DNA from: an uncultured Stenotrophomonas sp.
GTDB lineage: Bacteria; Pseudomonadota; Gammaproteobacteria; Xanthomonadales; Xanthomonadaceae
Direction: 5' to 3'
Assembly (NCBI RefSeq): GCF_913778665.1
Contig: NZ_CAJYVQ010000006.1
Location: 1 to 64,000 of the forward strand
Length of the DNA stretch: 64,000 nucleotides
The notes beneath the pieces are model-generated. The model was not told where the DNA came from. It ran no database searches and saw nothing but the letters and a program-made list of their open reading frames with translations. Below are positions 7,346 through 16,363 of this stretch, piece after piece (within the stretch, counting starts at the first letter, position 1; each line of letters begins with the position of its first letter). The position numbers and the translations under genes were made by a program.

Positions 7346-10173
7346 CAGTGCATCTCCCCGGTGCGTGCCGAACGGCGTTGCAGGTCGATCTCACCCTTGC
7401 GGGCGGTGCGGGTACGCGAGGGCTTGATCGTGCCCATCATCGACAGCATCAGCATGGCGCCGCCGAATACCACCAGGTAGACCCCGATGTCGAAACCGAT
7501 CGCGCTGGCCAGCGGCACCTCGCCAATCAGCGGCAGGTGCAGGTCGAGGTGGCCACTGGTCAGGAACGGCACGCCGAACAGCATCGAGGCACAGCCGCTG
7601 AGCAGGGCGATCAGCAGGCCCATGCCGATGCAGCGGATGTAGTCGAAGCCGAAGCGCGACTCCACCGATGCGGTCCCCTGGATCACGTACTGGATCAGCA
7701 GCGGGACCGCCAGCACCAGGCCGGCGATGAAGCCGCCGCCCGGTGCGTTGTGGCCGCGCAGGAACAGGAAGATCGACACGGTCAGGGTCAGCGGGAACAT
7801 GATCTGCGCCAGGTCGGCCGGTACCGGCAGCTTGATCGGCGGGCCGGGCATGATCTGTTCCGGTGCCATCCGCGTGCGGCGCAGCAGGGCGTGCACCACC
7901 AGCGCGGCGATGCCGAATACGGTGATCTCGCCGAACGTATCGAAACCGCGGAAGTCGACCAGGATCACGTTGACCACGTTCTGGCCGTACGCCTCGGGCA
8001 GGGCACGGGCGAGCAGCTCGCCGGCCATGGTGTTCGGCGGCAGGGTCATCGCCGAATAGGCCAGCGCGCCAAGCCCGGCACCGGCAACGATCGCGATCAC
8101 CGCGTCGCGCCGCTTGCGCCAGCGCGGCCGCTCCGGCCCGGACTGCGCGGGCAGGTAGTTCATGCCCAGCAGCATCAGCACCAGGGTGACCATCTCCACC
8201 AGCAGCTGGGTCAGCGCCAGGTCCGGCGCGGACAGGAACACGAAGGTCAGCGCCACCATCAGGCCGACGCCGCCGACCAGCAGCACCGCCAGCAGGCGCT
8301 GCTTGTAGACGCGCAGGGTGGCTACCGCACAGGCCATCATCACCAGCCACAGCGCCCAGCCCAGCAGCGGGATCGGCTGTGGCTTGGTCCAGTTCGGCGA
8401 GGCCGGATTGGCGATGTAGGGTGCAGCGGCCACGGTGATGGCCACCAGCACCAGGCCCAGCAGCATGCGCTGCAGGCTGCCATTGGCGATGCCGTTGGTC
8501 AGGCGCATGGCCAGCGCGGAGATCGCATCCAGCTGCGCATGGAACACATTGCGGCCAGTGCTGACGTTGGTCACGGCGTGCAGGTTGATCAGCTTGCGCA
8601 GGCCGAAGTACAGCGCCACGCCGCCGACCACGCCGATCGCGCTCATCGCCAGCGGCAGGTTGAAGCCGTGCCAGACTGCCAGGCTGTACTCGGGCATCGC
8701 GCTGCCGAGGATCGAGGCGGCGGCGGCATGCAGCACCGGCGCCACGGTCACTGCCGGGGCCACGCCCACGGCCACGCAGATCACCACCAGCAGTTCCACC
8801 GGCACCTTCATCCAGCGCGGGGGTTCGTGGGGCACGCGGTCCAGGTCGTGCGGACCGGGGCCGAAGAAGGTGTCGTGCACGAAGCGCAGGCTGTACGCCA
8901 CCCCGAATACGCCAGCCAGCAACGCCGCGATCGACACCGCCGTGCGCATGATTCCCGGGCCCCCGGCCGTGATGGCTTCGGCGAACAGCATTTCCTTGGA
9001 CAGGAAGCCATTGAGCAGGGGGATGCCCGCCATTGCCAGCGAGGCAATGATCGCCAGCGCGCTGGTGAACGGCATCAGCCTGCGCAGGCCTCCCAGCTTG
9101 CGCATGTCGCGGGTGCCGGTCTCGTGGTCGATGATGCCGGCGGCCATGAACAGCGAGGCCTTGAAGGTGGCGTGGTTGAGGATGTGGAACACGCCGGCCA
9201 CCACCGCCATCGGCGTGGACAGGCCGAACAGCAGGGTGATCAGGCCCAGATGCGAGATCGTCGAATAGGCCAGCAGGCCTTTCAGGTCGTGCTGGAAGAT
9301 CGCGTTCCAGGCGCCGATCAGCAGGGTCAGCGCGCCGATGCCGCTGACCGTGTAGAAGAACAGGTCGCTGCCGGCCAGCGCCGGGTGCAGGCGCGCCAGC
9401 AGGAACACGCCGGCCTTCACCATGGTGGCCGAGTGCAGGTAGGCCGAGACCGGGGTGGGCGCGGCCATCGCGTGCGGCAGCCAGAAGTGGAACGGGAACT
9501 GCGCGCTCTTGGTGAAGATGCCTGCCAGCACCAGGAACAGCGCATACGGATAAAGCGCGCTGGCGCGTATCTGCTCGCCGGCGGCCAGCACGACGTCCAG
9601 GTCGAAGCTGCCGACGATGCGGCCGATCAGCAGCACGCCACCGAGCAGGGCCAGGCCACCGCCGCCGGTGATCACCAGCGCCATGCGCGCGCCTTCGCGG
9701 GCGTCCTGGCGGTGCGACCAGAAGCCGATCAGCAGGAACGAGCTGATGCTGGTCATTTCCCAGAAGATCATCAGCAGCAGCAGGTTGCCCGACAGCACCA
9801 TCCCGAGCATGGCGCCCATGAACAGCAGCAGGTAGCAGTAGAAGCGGTGCGCGTTGTCCTGCTGGCTCAGGTAGTAGCGCGCATACAGCACCACCAGCGC
9901 GCCGATGCCCAGCACCAGCCCGGCGAACATCCAGGCCAGCCCGTCCAGGCGCAGGGTGAAGTCCAGCCCGATCTGCGGCAGCCACGGCACCAGGGTGCGG
10001 ACCACCTGGCCATCAAGTACAGCGGGCGTCAGCCAGCCGAGGATGGCCAGTCCGCCCAACGGCGCCAGCGCCGCCAGCCAGGCAGCAGTCGAGCGCGAAC
10101 TACGGGGGAAGGCCGCAACGGCCACTGCCATCAGGAAGGGCAGGACCAGCAGCAGGGGCAGGCTGGGGAGCAT
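7345..10173 (-). CDS. mnhA: Na+/H+ (K+/H+) antiporter fused subunit A/B (MnhAB/PhaAB)
   Basis: A 942-aa inner-membrane protein that starts the operon. Residues ~1-650 are the NuoL-like MnhA part with IFWEMTSISSFLLIGFW (key Glu), FPFHFWLPHAMAAPTPVSAY and SATMVKAGVFLLAR. A DUF4040-like section with DLALTQLLVEMVTLVLMLLG follows, and residues ~790-925 are an MnhB domain (RGHNAPGGGFIAGLVLA). Separate MnhA is ~800 aa and MnhB ~140 aa, so A and B are fused as in the Pha (group 2) antiporters of Sinorhizobium. The complex exchanges cytoplasmic Na+ or K+ for protons. All six genes are translationally coupled, so a single promoter upstream of 10173 is likely. Confidence 0.94.
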   Translation of the reverse strand: MLPSLPLLLVLPFLMAVAVAAFPRSSRSTAAWLAALAPLGGLAILGWLTPAVLDGQVVRTLVPWLPQIGLDFTLRLDGLAWMFAGLVLGIGALVVLYARYYLSQQDNAHRFYCYLLLFMGAMLGMVLSGNLLLLMIFWEMTSISSFLLIGFWSHRQDAREGARMALVITGGGGLALLGGVLLIGRIVGSFDLDVVLAAGEQIRASALYPYALFLVLAGIFTKSAQFPFHFWLPHAMAAPTPVSAYLHSATMVKAGVFLLARLHPALAGSDLFFYTVSGIGALTLLIGAWNAIFQHDLKGLLAYSTISHLGLITLLFGLSTPMAVVAGVFHILNHATFKASLFMAAGIIDHETGTRDMRKLGGLRRLMPFTSALAIIASLAMAGIPLLNGFLSKEMLFAEAITAGGPGIMRTAVSIAALLAGVFGVAYSLRFVHDTFFGPGPHDLDRVPHEPPRWMKVPVELLVVICVAVGVAPAVTVAPVLHAAAASILGSAMPEYSLAVWHGFNLPLAMSAIGVVGGVALYFGLRKLINLHAVTNVSTGRNVFHAQLDAISALAMRLTNGIANGSLQRMLLGLVLVAITVAAAPYIANPASPNWTKPQPIPLLGWALWLVMMACAVATLRVYKQRLLAVLLVGGVGLMVALTFVFLSAPDLALTQLLVEMVTLVLMLLGMNYLPAQSGPERPRWRKRRDAVIAIVAGAGLGALAYSAMTLPPNTMAGELLARALPEAYGQNVVNVILVDFRGFDTFGEITVFGIAALVVHALLRRTRMAPEQIMPGPPIKLPVPADLAQIMFPLTLTVSIFLFLRGHNAPGGGFIAGLVLAVPLLIQYVIQGTASVESRFGFDYIRCIGMGLLIALLSGCASMLFGVPFLTSGHLDLHLPLIGEVPLASAIGFDIGVYLVVFGGAMLMLSMMGTIKPSRTRTARKGEIDLQRRSARTGEMH

Positions 10174-10504
10174 GCAGGGAATCCATGATTCACGAGCAGG
10201 TCAGGGAGGATAACAGGCTGCGAAATGTCGCCGAAACCCATCGAACAGCGATCAATTGCATGTAACGTCCGCTGATTCATTTTTTCTGCGACGCAACATC
10301 ACGTTCCTGCGGTACCTCGCTGCCTGCCCTCGGGGATCACCCTACGCCCACGCAGGGAGACCGCAGGCCCTGTCGCACAGGGGCTGCCGTCGACGGGCGG
10401 GAAGTGGGGAACGGGTCACCGGCGCAGGCTGGCAGGCCTGCCGTGGAGTGACGGTGACGGAATCTGCCCGTTCAGGAAAGAACGGTTGCGGTCGGGTAGG
10501 CAGG
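10174..10504. other. 331-bp gap upstream of the mnh operon
   Basis: No convincing gene on either strand. The part next to 10173 must hold the mnh promoter (read on minus strand); a TTATCC/TATCCT stretch about 40 bp upstream of the mnhAB ATG is a possible -10, without a clear -35. The rest is GC-rich with no REP palindrome or terminator that I can see. Confidence 0.5.
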
Positions 10505-10990
10505 TCAGTAGCGCCAATCGAGCTTGCGGTAGAACTTGGCCATCACCCAGGCCGGGCCGATCAGCAGGTAGGTCAGGTCGGTCAGGAAGCTGGGCTTGCG
10601 GCCCTCGAACGTGTGGCCGATGAACTGCGCCACCCAGGCCACCACGAACACGCCCATCGCCAGCCAGAACAGGTTGTGCAGGCCGATCTCGGCCTCCAGC
10701 AGGCGGCACAGGCAACCGAACACGAAGAACTGGATGAGCATGCCGATGCCCAGCGGGCGCGACAGCTTGTTGTAGAAGCACCAGGCGCTGAACATCGCGA
10801 ACGCCGACCAGATGCCGTACTGGAACCAGGTGATCAGCGGCGGCAGGCACCACAGCAGGGCCACCACCGACCACAGGATCGCCGGCACCGCCACCACATG
10901 GATGCGCTGGTTGATCACGTTGCGGTGGTCATCGGAGTAGCTGGCGAAATAGCGGTCGATCGGCCGCGCAAGCTCGGTGGAGGTCTGCAT
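10505..10990 (-). CDS. Mpo1-like (DUF962/YGL010w) membrane protein
   Basis: The 161-aa product matches the DUF962/Mpo1-like family: N-terminal YFASYSDDHRNVINQRIHVV with the conserved His and Asn residues, four hydrophobic helices, and GHTFEGRKPSFLTDLTYLLI near the C-terminus. Yeast Mpo1 is an Fe(II)-dependent dioxygenase acting on 2-hydroxy fatty acids in phytosphingosine degradation; bacterial members are mostly uncharacterised, so the reaction here is inferred by family only. It is a single gene with gaps of >220 bp on both sides. Confidence 0.8.
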   Translation of the reverse strand: MQTSTELARPIDRYFASYSDDHRNVINQRIHVVAVPAILWSVVALLWCLPPLITWFQYGIWSAFAMFSAWCFYNKLSRPLGIGMLIQFFVFGCLCRLLEAEIGLHNLFWLAMGVFVVAWVAQFIGHTFEGRKPSFLTDLTYLLIGPAWVMAKFYRKLDWRY

Positions 10991-11181
10991 GCGGCCAGCA
11001 TACTCCCGCCGGGGCCAGGCGGTGAGGGGCGGCGGATGGCTGGCGCCGACGAGTGGGGCCGATGGGACGAGGCCGACCGGGTAGAGTCGACTGTATCGCG
11101 GCCGATTTCATGCCAGTCGACCGCATCCCGGCCGATTCCATCCCAGCAGACGCACCGCCGTCGGCGGCCGCGCCTTCAGAA

Positions 11182-11208
11182 CGCCCCCAGCCTTTCCGGC
11201 CGGGGGCG
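11182..11208 (-). terminator. possible purC terminator hairpin
   Basis: Seven-base GC arms CGCCCCC / GGGGGCG enclose a 13-nt loop, 8 bp downstream of the purC stop as read on the minus strand. The following bases have only a short T-containing run (TTCT), so this is a weak intrinsic terminator or a 3' stabilising hairpin. Confidence 0.4.
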
Positions 11209-11216
11209 CAGGCGGA

Positions 11217-12143
11217 TCAGTCGACGCTGATCCCGGCCAGGCGCTGCAGCGCCTCTGCGTACTTGGCGCGGGTGCGCTCGATGATTCCCGCCGGGATGTT
11301 CGGGCCCGGGGCGGTCTTGCCCCAGTCCAGCGTCTCCAGGTAATCACGCACGAACTGCTTGTCATAGCTCGGCGGGCTGGTGCCCACTTCGTACTCGTCG
11401 GCCGGCCAGTAACGCGAGGAATCCGGCGTCAGCATCTCGTCCATGATGTACAGGCGGCCGTCGGCATCGGTACCGAACTCGAACTTGGTGTCGGCCAGGA
11501 TGATGCCGCGCTCGCGGGCGTAATCGGCGGCGAACTTGTAGATGCGCAGGGTGGCATCGCGCACGCGCTCGGCCAGGTCGGCACCGACCTGCTTGACCAT
11601 CGCATCGAAATCGATGTTCTCGTCGTGGTCGCCGACGGCGGCCTTGGTCGACGGGGTGAAGATCGGCTCGGGCAGCTGCTCGGCCTGTCGCAGGCCGTTG
11701 GGCAGGTCGATGCCGCTCACCTTGCCGGTGCGCTGGTAGTCCTTCCAGCCGCTGCCGATCAGGTAGCCGCGGGCGATCGCTTCCACCGGCACCGGCTTCA
11801 GCTTGCGGGTGACCACCGCGCGCTTTGCATACAGGGCCGGGTCCACGCCCTCGGGCAGCACGCCGGCCACGTCGATGCCGGTCAGGTGGTTGGGCATCAG
11901 GTGCGCGGTCTTGGCGAACCAGAAGTTGGACACCTGGCAGAGCATCTCGCCCTTGCCCGGGATCGGGTCGGGCAGCACCACGTCGAACGCCGACAGGCGG
12001 TCGGTGGCGACCATCAGCAGGTAGTCGCCCGGCGGGGTCCCTGCGGGCAGCCGCTCGCGCGGGATATCGAACACATCACGCACCTTGCCGCGATGGCGCA
12101 AGGGCAGGCCGGGGAGATCGGATTGCAACAGCGTGGTTGGCAC
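11217..12143 (-). CDS. purC: phosphoribosylaminoimidazole-succinocarboxamide synthase (SAICAR synthetase)
   Basis: This cytosolic enzyme joins CAIR and aspartate using ATP in de novo purine synthesis. The N-terminal [33 protein letters not shown] (substrate loop), [11 protein letters not shown] and [11 protein letters not shown] are typical. I place the start at GTG 12143 (308 aa): it gives the family N-terminus (V/M)[14 protein letters not shown] and has AGGAG five bases upstream; a TTG at 12179 is open but has no such site. The protein is of the longer bacterial/eukaryote-like ~300-aa class. It is transcribed alone. Confidence 0.95.
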   Translation of the reverse strand: MPTTLLQSDLPGLPLRHRGKVRDVFDIPRERLPAGTPPGDYLLMVATDRLSAFDVVLPDPIPGKGEMLCQVSNFWFAKTAHLMPNHLTGIDVAGVLPEGVDPALYAKRAVVTRKLKPVPVEAIARGYLIGSGWKDYQRTGKVSGIDLPNGLRQAEQLPEPIFTPSTKAAVGDHDENIDFDAMVKQVGADLAERVRDATLRIYKFAADYARERGIILADTKFEFGTDADGRLYIMDEMLTPDSSRYWPADEYEVGTSPPSYDKQFVRDYLETLDWGKTAPGPNIPAGIIERTRAKYAEALQRLAGISVD

Positions 12144-12284
12144 GGGCACTCCTGGGGCGTTGTCGATACGGCTGCCCAACGGACCCGGCGGGCCCGCTGA
12201 CCAGCGGGCGGCCTAGTGTAAAGCCGTCCGGGCCCGCTGTGACGTAAAATGAGCGTCCATTTCGTCGGTCGACCCCGGAGCGCC

Positions 12285-12614
12285 ATGCGCTGGTACGGAA
12301 AACTGCTCGGATTCATCGCCGGCGCCCTGTTGTTCCGGCCCAATCCGCTGTTCGGCGCGGTGGTCGGCCTGTTGATCGGCCATGCCTTCGACTCGGACTG
12401 GTTCCGCCTGAACAAGGAGAACCCGTACCGGGAGCTGGGGCTGACCTCGGAGGCCACCGATGCCGAGGTCGAGCGCGCCTACCGCAAGCTGATCTCCCAG
12501 TACCACCCCGACAAGCTGGGCGGCGCCGCCCCCGAGCTGCAGCAGCAGGCCGAACAGAAGTCGCGGCAGATCAACGCCGCCTACGACCGCATCAAGACCC
12601 TGCGCAAGCGCTGA
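12285..12614 (+). CDS. small membrane-anchored J-domain protein (DjlA-like, without TerB region)
   Basis: The 109-aa protein has an N-terminal hydrophobic hairpin ([17 protein letters not shown] and [13 protein letters not shown]) resembling the dimerising membrane anchor of DjlA, followed directly by a J domain [20 protein letters not shown] with the essential HPD in YHPDKLGG (about residue 75). E. coli DjlA has ~270 aa with a TerB-like domain between the two parts; that domain is missing here. It probably recruits DnaK to the inner membrane. Start ATG 12285 follows CGGAG; an upstream ATG at 12249 would add residues not matching the anchor. rpe follows 32 bp downstream and may be cotranscribed. 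Confidence 0.85.
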   Translation: MRWYGKLLGFIAGALLFRPNPLFGAVVGLLIGHAFDSDWFRLNKENPYRELGLTSEATDAEVERAYRKLISQYHPDKLGGAAPELQQQAEQKSRQINAAYDRIKTLRKR

Positions 12615-12646
12615 ACCCCTTTCCCCTCGTGCCCAAGGCCCCGGCC

Positions 12647-13321
12647 ATGTCCAACTGCCTCATCGCCCCGTCCATCCTGTCCGCCGATTTCGCCCGCCTG
12701 GGCGAGGAAGTGGACAACGTCCTGGCCGCCGGTGCGGACTGGGTCCACTTCGACGTGATGGACAACCATTACGTGCCCAACCTGACCATCGGCCCGATGG
12801 TCTGCCAGGCCCTGCGCAAGCACGGCGTGACCGCGCCGATCGACGTGCACCTGATGGTCGAGCCGGTGGACCGCATCATTCCCGATTTTGCCGAGGCCGG
12901 TGCCACCTACATCAGCTTCCACCCGGAGGCCAGCCGCCACCCGCACCGCACCATCCAGCTGATCCGCTCGCTGGGCTGCAAGCCGGGCATCGTGCTGAAC
13001 CCGGCCACCCCGGTGGACATCCTCGACTGGGTGCTGGACGAACTGGACCTGGTGCTGCTGATGTCGGTCAACCCGGGCTTCGGCGGCCAGGCCTTCATCC
13101 CCTCGGCGCTGGACAAGCTGCGCGTGGTCCGCCAGAAGATCGATGCCAGCGGCAAGGACATCCGCCTGGAGATCGACGGTGGCGTGAAGGCCGACAACAT
13201 CGGCGCAATCGCCGCTGCCGGTGCCGACACCTTCGTGGCCGGCTCGGCCATCTTCAACACCAAGACCAGCTACCAGGACGTGATCGCGCAGATGCGCGCG
13301 AACGTTGCCGCCGCCCGCTGA
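12647..13321 (+). CDS. rpe: ribulose-phosphate 3-epimerase
   Basis: A 224-aa TIM-barrel enzyme that interconverts ribulose 5-phosphate and xylulose 5-phosphate in the pentose phosphate pathway. Family motifs are [31 protein letters not shown] (metal His and catalytic Asp), [21 protein letters not shown] and [11 protein letters not shown] (second catalytic Asp). ATG 12647 gives the normal N-terminus; an upstream GTG at 12629 adds six non-conserved residues. A long palindromic terminator follows at once. Confidence 0.96.
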   Translation: MSNCLIAPSILSADFARLGEEVDNVLAAGADWVHFDVMDNHYVPNLTIGPMVCQALRKHGVTAPIDVHLMVEPVDRIIPDFAEAGATYISFHPEASRHPHRTIQLIRSLGCKPGIVLNPATPVDILDWVLDELDLVLLMSVNPGFGGQAFIPSALDKLRVVRQKIDASGKDIRLEIDGGVKADNIGAIAAAGADTFVAGSAIFNTKTSYQDVIAQMRANVAAAR

Positions 13322-13322
13322 C

Positions 13323-13374
13323 AAAAAGGGGACGGAGGGGATTAAGCTCGAATAATCCCCTCCGTCCCTTTTTG
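13323..13374. terminator. 22-bp palindrome acting as bidirectional terminator after rpe
   Basis: Left arm AAAAAGGGGACGGAGGGG plus ATTA and right arm TAATCCCCTCCGTCCC plus TTTTT pair over ~21 bp with a single bulged G. The arm starts with A5 and ends with T5, so it would terminate in either direction. It fills nearly all of the 58-bp gap between rpe and the acetyltransferase gene, whose ATG is only five bases downstream. Confidence 0.85.
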
Positions 13375-13379
13375 CGCAC

Positions 13380-13859
13380 ATGGCACTGTTGAACATCCGC
13401 CCGGCCACCGTCGCCGACGCTGGCCTGATCCTGCATTTCATCCGCGAGCTGGCCATCTACGAGAAGGCCGAGCATTCGGTGCAGACCGATGAGATCGGCA
13501 TCGCCGAGAGCCTGTTCGGCGCCGATGCGACCGCACGCGCGCTGATCTGCGAAGCCGACGGCCAGGCCATCGGCTATGCGGTGTATTTCTACAACTATTC
13601 CACCTGGCTGGGCCGCAAGGGCATCTACCTGGAAGACCTGTACGTCAGCCAGGAAAAGCGCGGCGTCGGCGCAGGCAAGGCGTTGCTGAAATACATCGCC
13701 CGGCAGGCCGTGGCCGAAGGCTGCGGCCGCTTCGAATGGTCGGTGCTGGACTGGAATACCCCGGCCATCGAGTTCTACACCGCCGCCGGCGCCAAGCCGC
13801 AGGACGAGTGGACCGTGTACCGGCTGGAAGGCGCGGCGCTGAAGGCATTTGCCGGGTAG
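13380..13859 (+). CDS. GNAT-family N-acetyltransferase (diamine acetyltransferase-like)
   Basis: The 159-aa protein has the GNAT fold: N-terminal IRPATVADAGLILHFIRELA, motif A region GIYLEDLYVSQEKRGVGAGK (acetyl-CoA pyrophosphate loop R-G-x-G-x-G) and a C-terminal NTPAIEFYTAAGAKPQDEWT. The YLEDLYV motif and size resemble spermidine/diamine N-acetyltransferases; other amino substrates are possible. No Shine-Dalgarno sequence precedes ATG 13380 because the terminator palindrome ends five bases before it, so it may be leaderless or initiated from within the palindrome (AATAAT in the loop at 13351-13356). Confidence 0.85.
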   Translation: MALLNIRPATVADAGLILHFIRELAIYEKAEHSVQTDEIGIAESLFGADATARALICEADGQAIGYAVYFYNYSTWLGRKGIYLEDLYVSQEKRGVGAGKALLKYIARQAVAEGCGRFEWSVLDWNTPAIEFYTAAGAKPQDEWTVYRLEGAALKAFAG

Positions 13860-13866
13860 CCGCCAA

Positions 13867-14466
13867 GTGGATGCGCTGACCCTGCCGCAACGCATCACCC
13901 TGCTTCGCCAGCAGCTGCCCGCGTCCATCCGTATCTGCAGGCAGGCACTGATGGAATCGGGCGGGGATCTTGCCGTGGCGCATGCCTGGATCGTGCGCCG
14001 GCTGGTTGCCGAGTACAGGCAGCGCACGGGTGCCCCGGGGGATGAGGCCGCCGCCGACCTGCAGCGGTGCGGCCATGATGTCGAGCGCGCGCTGGTGCTG
14101 TGGCAGCGCCGCCATCCAGCACCGCCGCTGCCTCCCCTGGAGCGGATCGCGCAGGGGCATCCGCTGGCAGCAGAGCTTCCAGCACAGGACGACCTGCGCC
14201 GGTTCGTGCATGTCCTGCCGGGTGCGTACGGTGCCTTCGAGGTGCGTCTTGTCACCCACGCCGCACGCTTCACCGAGACCGCCTATGGCTTCGACTACGA
14301 CCTGGCCATGCAGGATCCGCTGACGCGGGTCGAGCGCCGGTTTGCCGATGGCATGGGCGCACTCGCCATCCTCCTGCAGCAGCACGGCATCGAACCGGCA
14401 GGGCTGCGCGACGTGGATGATTTCGACAGCTGCCTGCTGCACAGCCCGATCGACGCCTATCTCTGA
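13867..14466 (+). CDS. uncharacterised protein with two UBA/EF-Ts-N-like helical repeats
   Basis: About 199 aa from GTG 13867; the start is uncertain because no strong ribosome site is visible and the frame is open back to 13849 inside the GNAT gene. Two N-terminal helical segments, ICRQALMESGGDLAVAHAWI (residues ~22-41) and a similar LQRCGHDVERALVLW (~65-79), resemble the UBA fold at the N-terminus of elongation factor Ts. The C-terminal half (ETAYGFDYDLAMQDPLTRVE onward) has no family I recognise. It lies 7 bp behind the GNAT gene, so the two are probably one transcript. Confidence 0.65.
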   Translation: MDALTLPQRITLLRQQLPASIRICRQALMESGGDLAVAHAWIVRRLVAEYRQRTGAPGDEAAADLQRCGHDVERALVLWQRRHPAPPLPPLERIAQGHPLAAELPAQDDLRRFVHVLPGAYGAFEVRLVTHAARFTETAYGFDYDLAMQDPLTRVERRFADGMGALAILLQQHGIEPAGLRDVDDFDSCLLHSPIDAYL

Positions 14467-14481
14467 GCCGCCGCGCCATGG

Positions 14482-14512
14482 CAAAAAAAAGACCACGCCA
14501 AACGCCGGCGTG
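14482..14512 (-). terminator. minus-strand intrinsic terminator with no minus-strand gene upstream
   Basis: CCACGCC-AAACGCC-GGCGTGG forms a 7-bp stem whose left side is preceded by A8. Read on the minus strand this is a stem followed by a run of T, the layout of a rho-independent terminator. The flanking protein genes are both on the plus strand, so it does not serve either of them in the usual way. Confidence 0.6.
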
Positions 14513-14660
14513 GCCCTGCTCTATTCGTGGGAGGCTGATCCTGCCTCCATCCGTCGTCCCTGCTATGGCCTTCCATTCTCCGGGTCTTCAATGACAACCT
14601 GGTGACATGATGTCGTCAGTGATCCTGCAGGGACTGGCGCAGGCGCACTAAAGTGCGCTG

Positions 14661-15146
14661 ATGAAGAATGATGCCGCCGACCTGCTTGAAACGTGGTTTC
14701 AGTCTGCATCAGAAGATGCGCTGGTGATGGATCTGGAATACATCAACACTGAGGCGCGCGGGAATCTCTACACATTCTCTCCACCGGCGGAAGTGACTCT
14801 GGATGTCGAGCAGGTGGTTGCCTTCATTGACAGGGTCGCCGCGCACCGATCCGCACAGGTCGCAGGCCATGCAATGACGTTCTACTGCTGGCATGACATG
14901 AAGGTGCGCCAGCTGCGCCTGAGCCTAGTGTCATCCGTGCACGGTAAGTTGCCATTTGCCTGCCACCACGTCGAGCCAACGGATATCCGCAGCGTTGTGC
15001 ATCCCATTGTGCTCGATGGCTGGAACAATCCTCGATTCATGTATTTCGAGGAAAATGACGCGTTTGACGAATTCGAAACCGACACCGACGAGCCGCTGTA
15101 TACGGAAAAGCATCCCCTCCGGGGCGCGGTCATTGCGCTTGTCTGA
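14661..15146 (+). CDS. uncharacterised acidic protein
   Basis: The 161-aa product is acidic and has no signal peptide or membrane segment. Visible features are a N-terminal helix [15 protein letters not shown], a central [19 protein letters not shown] beta-rich part and an acidic C-terminal stretch ([18 protein letters not shown]). I do not recognise the family. Codon use is less GC-biased than in its neighbours (for example GAA, TTC/TTT and ATT mixtures), suggesting more recent arrival. The layout (small, acidic, single gene) resembles immunity-type proteins, but no toxin gene is adjacent, so this is only a possibility. Confidence 0.65.
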   Translation: MKNDAADLLETWFQSASEDALVMDLEYINTEARGNLYTFSPPAEVTLDVEQVVAFIDRVAAHRSAQVAGHAMTFYCWHDMKVRQLRLSLVSSVHGKLPFACHHVEPTDIRSVVHPIVLDGWNNPRFMYFEENDAFDEFETDTDEPLYTEKHPLRGAVIALV

Positions 15147-15220
15147 ACGGTTGCCACCGCCTTTCACCGGCCCGGAACGCGCGATTGCTAGCCTGTGCCA
15201 CCCCCTGCTGGAAGCATCGA

Positions 15221-16156
15221 ATGACCACCCCGCGCTGGCGCCTGATCCTCAACGGTAAATCCGCGGGCAACGACGAACTGCGTGAGGCTGTTGGCCACTG
15301 GCGCGGGCAGGGTGTGCAGCTGGAGGTGCGGGTGACCTGGGAGGACGGCGACGCCGAACGCTATGTGGCCGAGGCGATTGATCACGGCGTGGATGTGATC
15401 GTCGCTGCCGGTGGCGACGGCACGCTCAGCGCGGTCGCGGAAACACTGGCGCATCGCGAGGAATCGGCCGATGCGCTGCCCTCGCTGGCGCTGATCCCGA
15501 TGGGCACCGCCAACGATTTCGCCACCGCCGCCGGTATTCCCACCGAGCCGCAGGACGCCTTCGCGTTGATCGGCCAGGTGACCCCGCACGCCATCGATCT
15601 GCTGCGCGTGGACGCCGATGGCACGCCCTGGTGGTGCGCCAATCTGGCCAGCGGCGGCTTCGGCACGCAGGTCACCGTGGAGACCGATGCCGGGCTGAAG
15701 AAGATGCTGGGCGGTCTGGCCTATGTGATCACCGGCATCGCCAAACTGGGGCGCATCGAGCCGATCAACGCACGCCTGTCGGGGCCGGACTTCGCCTGGG
15801 AAGGCGACTTCATCGCCCTGGGCATCGGCAACGGTCGCCAGGCCGGTGGCGGCCAGCAGCTGTGCCCGCAGGCGCTGATCGACGATGGCCTGCTGGATGT
15901 GACGGTGCTTCCGGAGCTGGAGGGTGAAGTGGCTGCCACCCTTGGCCAGATGTTGAAGTCCGGCACCCAGGCCGCGCTGGAACAGTTGGCTACGCGTGCG
16001 CGCCTGCCGTGGCTGCAGATCGACGCGCCGAAGACGCTGACCCTGAACCTGGACGGCGAGCCGGTGCAGGCCCGGCAGTTCCGCATCGACTGCGTGGCGG
16101 GCCGGGTGCGCATGCATCTGCCGGCCGGTTGCCCGTTGCTGGGCGGGCAGGGGTAG
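15221..16156 (+). CDS. yegS: YegS-like diacylglycerol/lipid kinase
   Basis: The 311-aa protein has the DAG-kinase catalytic fold: [18 protein letters not shown] at the N-terminus, the nucleotide loop [19 protein letters not shown], and [15 protein letters not shown], all signatures of this superfamily. The C-terminal beta domain contains [19 protein letters not shown] and LLDVTVLPE as in YegS. YegS phosphorylates phosphatidylglycerol in vitro; the physiological lipid substrate is unknown. ATG 15221 fits the YegS N-terminus; earlier starts are open but not conserved. Confidence 0.92.
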   Translation: MTTPRWRLILNGKSAGNDELREAVGHWRGQGVQLEVRVTWEDGDAERYVAEAIDHGVDVIVAAGGDGTLSAVAETLAHREESADALPSLALIPMGTANDFATAAGIPTEPQDAFALIGQVTPHAIDLLRVDADGTPWWCANLASGGFGTQVTVETDAGLKKMLGGLAYVITGIAKLGRIEPINARLSGPDFAWEGDFIALGIGNGRQAGGGQQLCPQALIDDGLLDVTVLPELEGEVAATLGQMLKSGTQAALEQLATRARLPWLQIDAPKTLTLNLDGEPVQARQFRIDCVAGRVRMHLPAGCPLLGGQG

Positions 16157-16363
16157 TGCCGACTCTGCCGGTCCCCGCCGCCGGCCCGGCGCTTGCCGTG
16201 GTTCAGGTTCACAGGGTTTCCCTCCCGCCGATCCTGCGATACAGTCAGGGGGTGTCCAGCCTGACGACCCCGCATACCCTTTCTTCCGCACGCCGTTGGT
16301 GGCGATGGTGGCCCGTTGCCGTCGTCCGCCCCCATAACGCTGTGTCCCGGAAGGAAAGTCGTC

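Noticed and set aside
7348-10188. 946-codon plus-strand frame opposite mnhAB
   Set aside because: Composition (Gln/His/Arg-rich) and exact coincidence with the antiporter gene mark it as a shadow of the coding strand.
10256-11230. Plus-strand frame of 324 codons across the DUF962 gene and flanking gaps
   Set aside because: It covers a real minus-strand membrane protein and shows no protein-like pattern.
16157-16363. Tryptophan attenuator/leader peptide before trpE
   Set aside because: No short frame with tandem Trp codons and no antiterminator pair that I could see.
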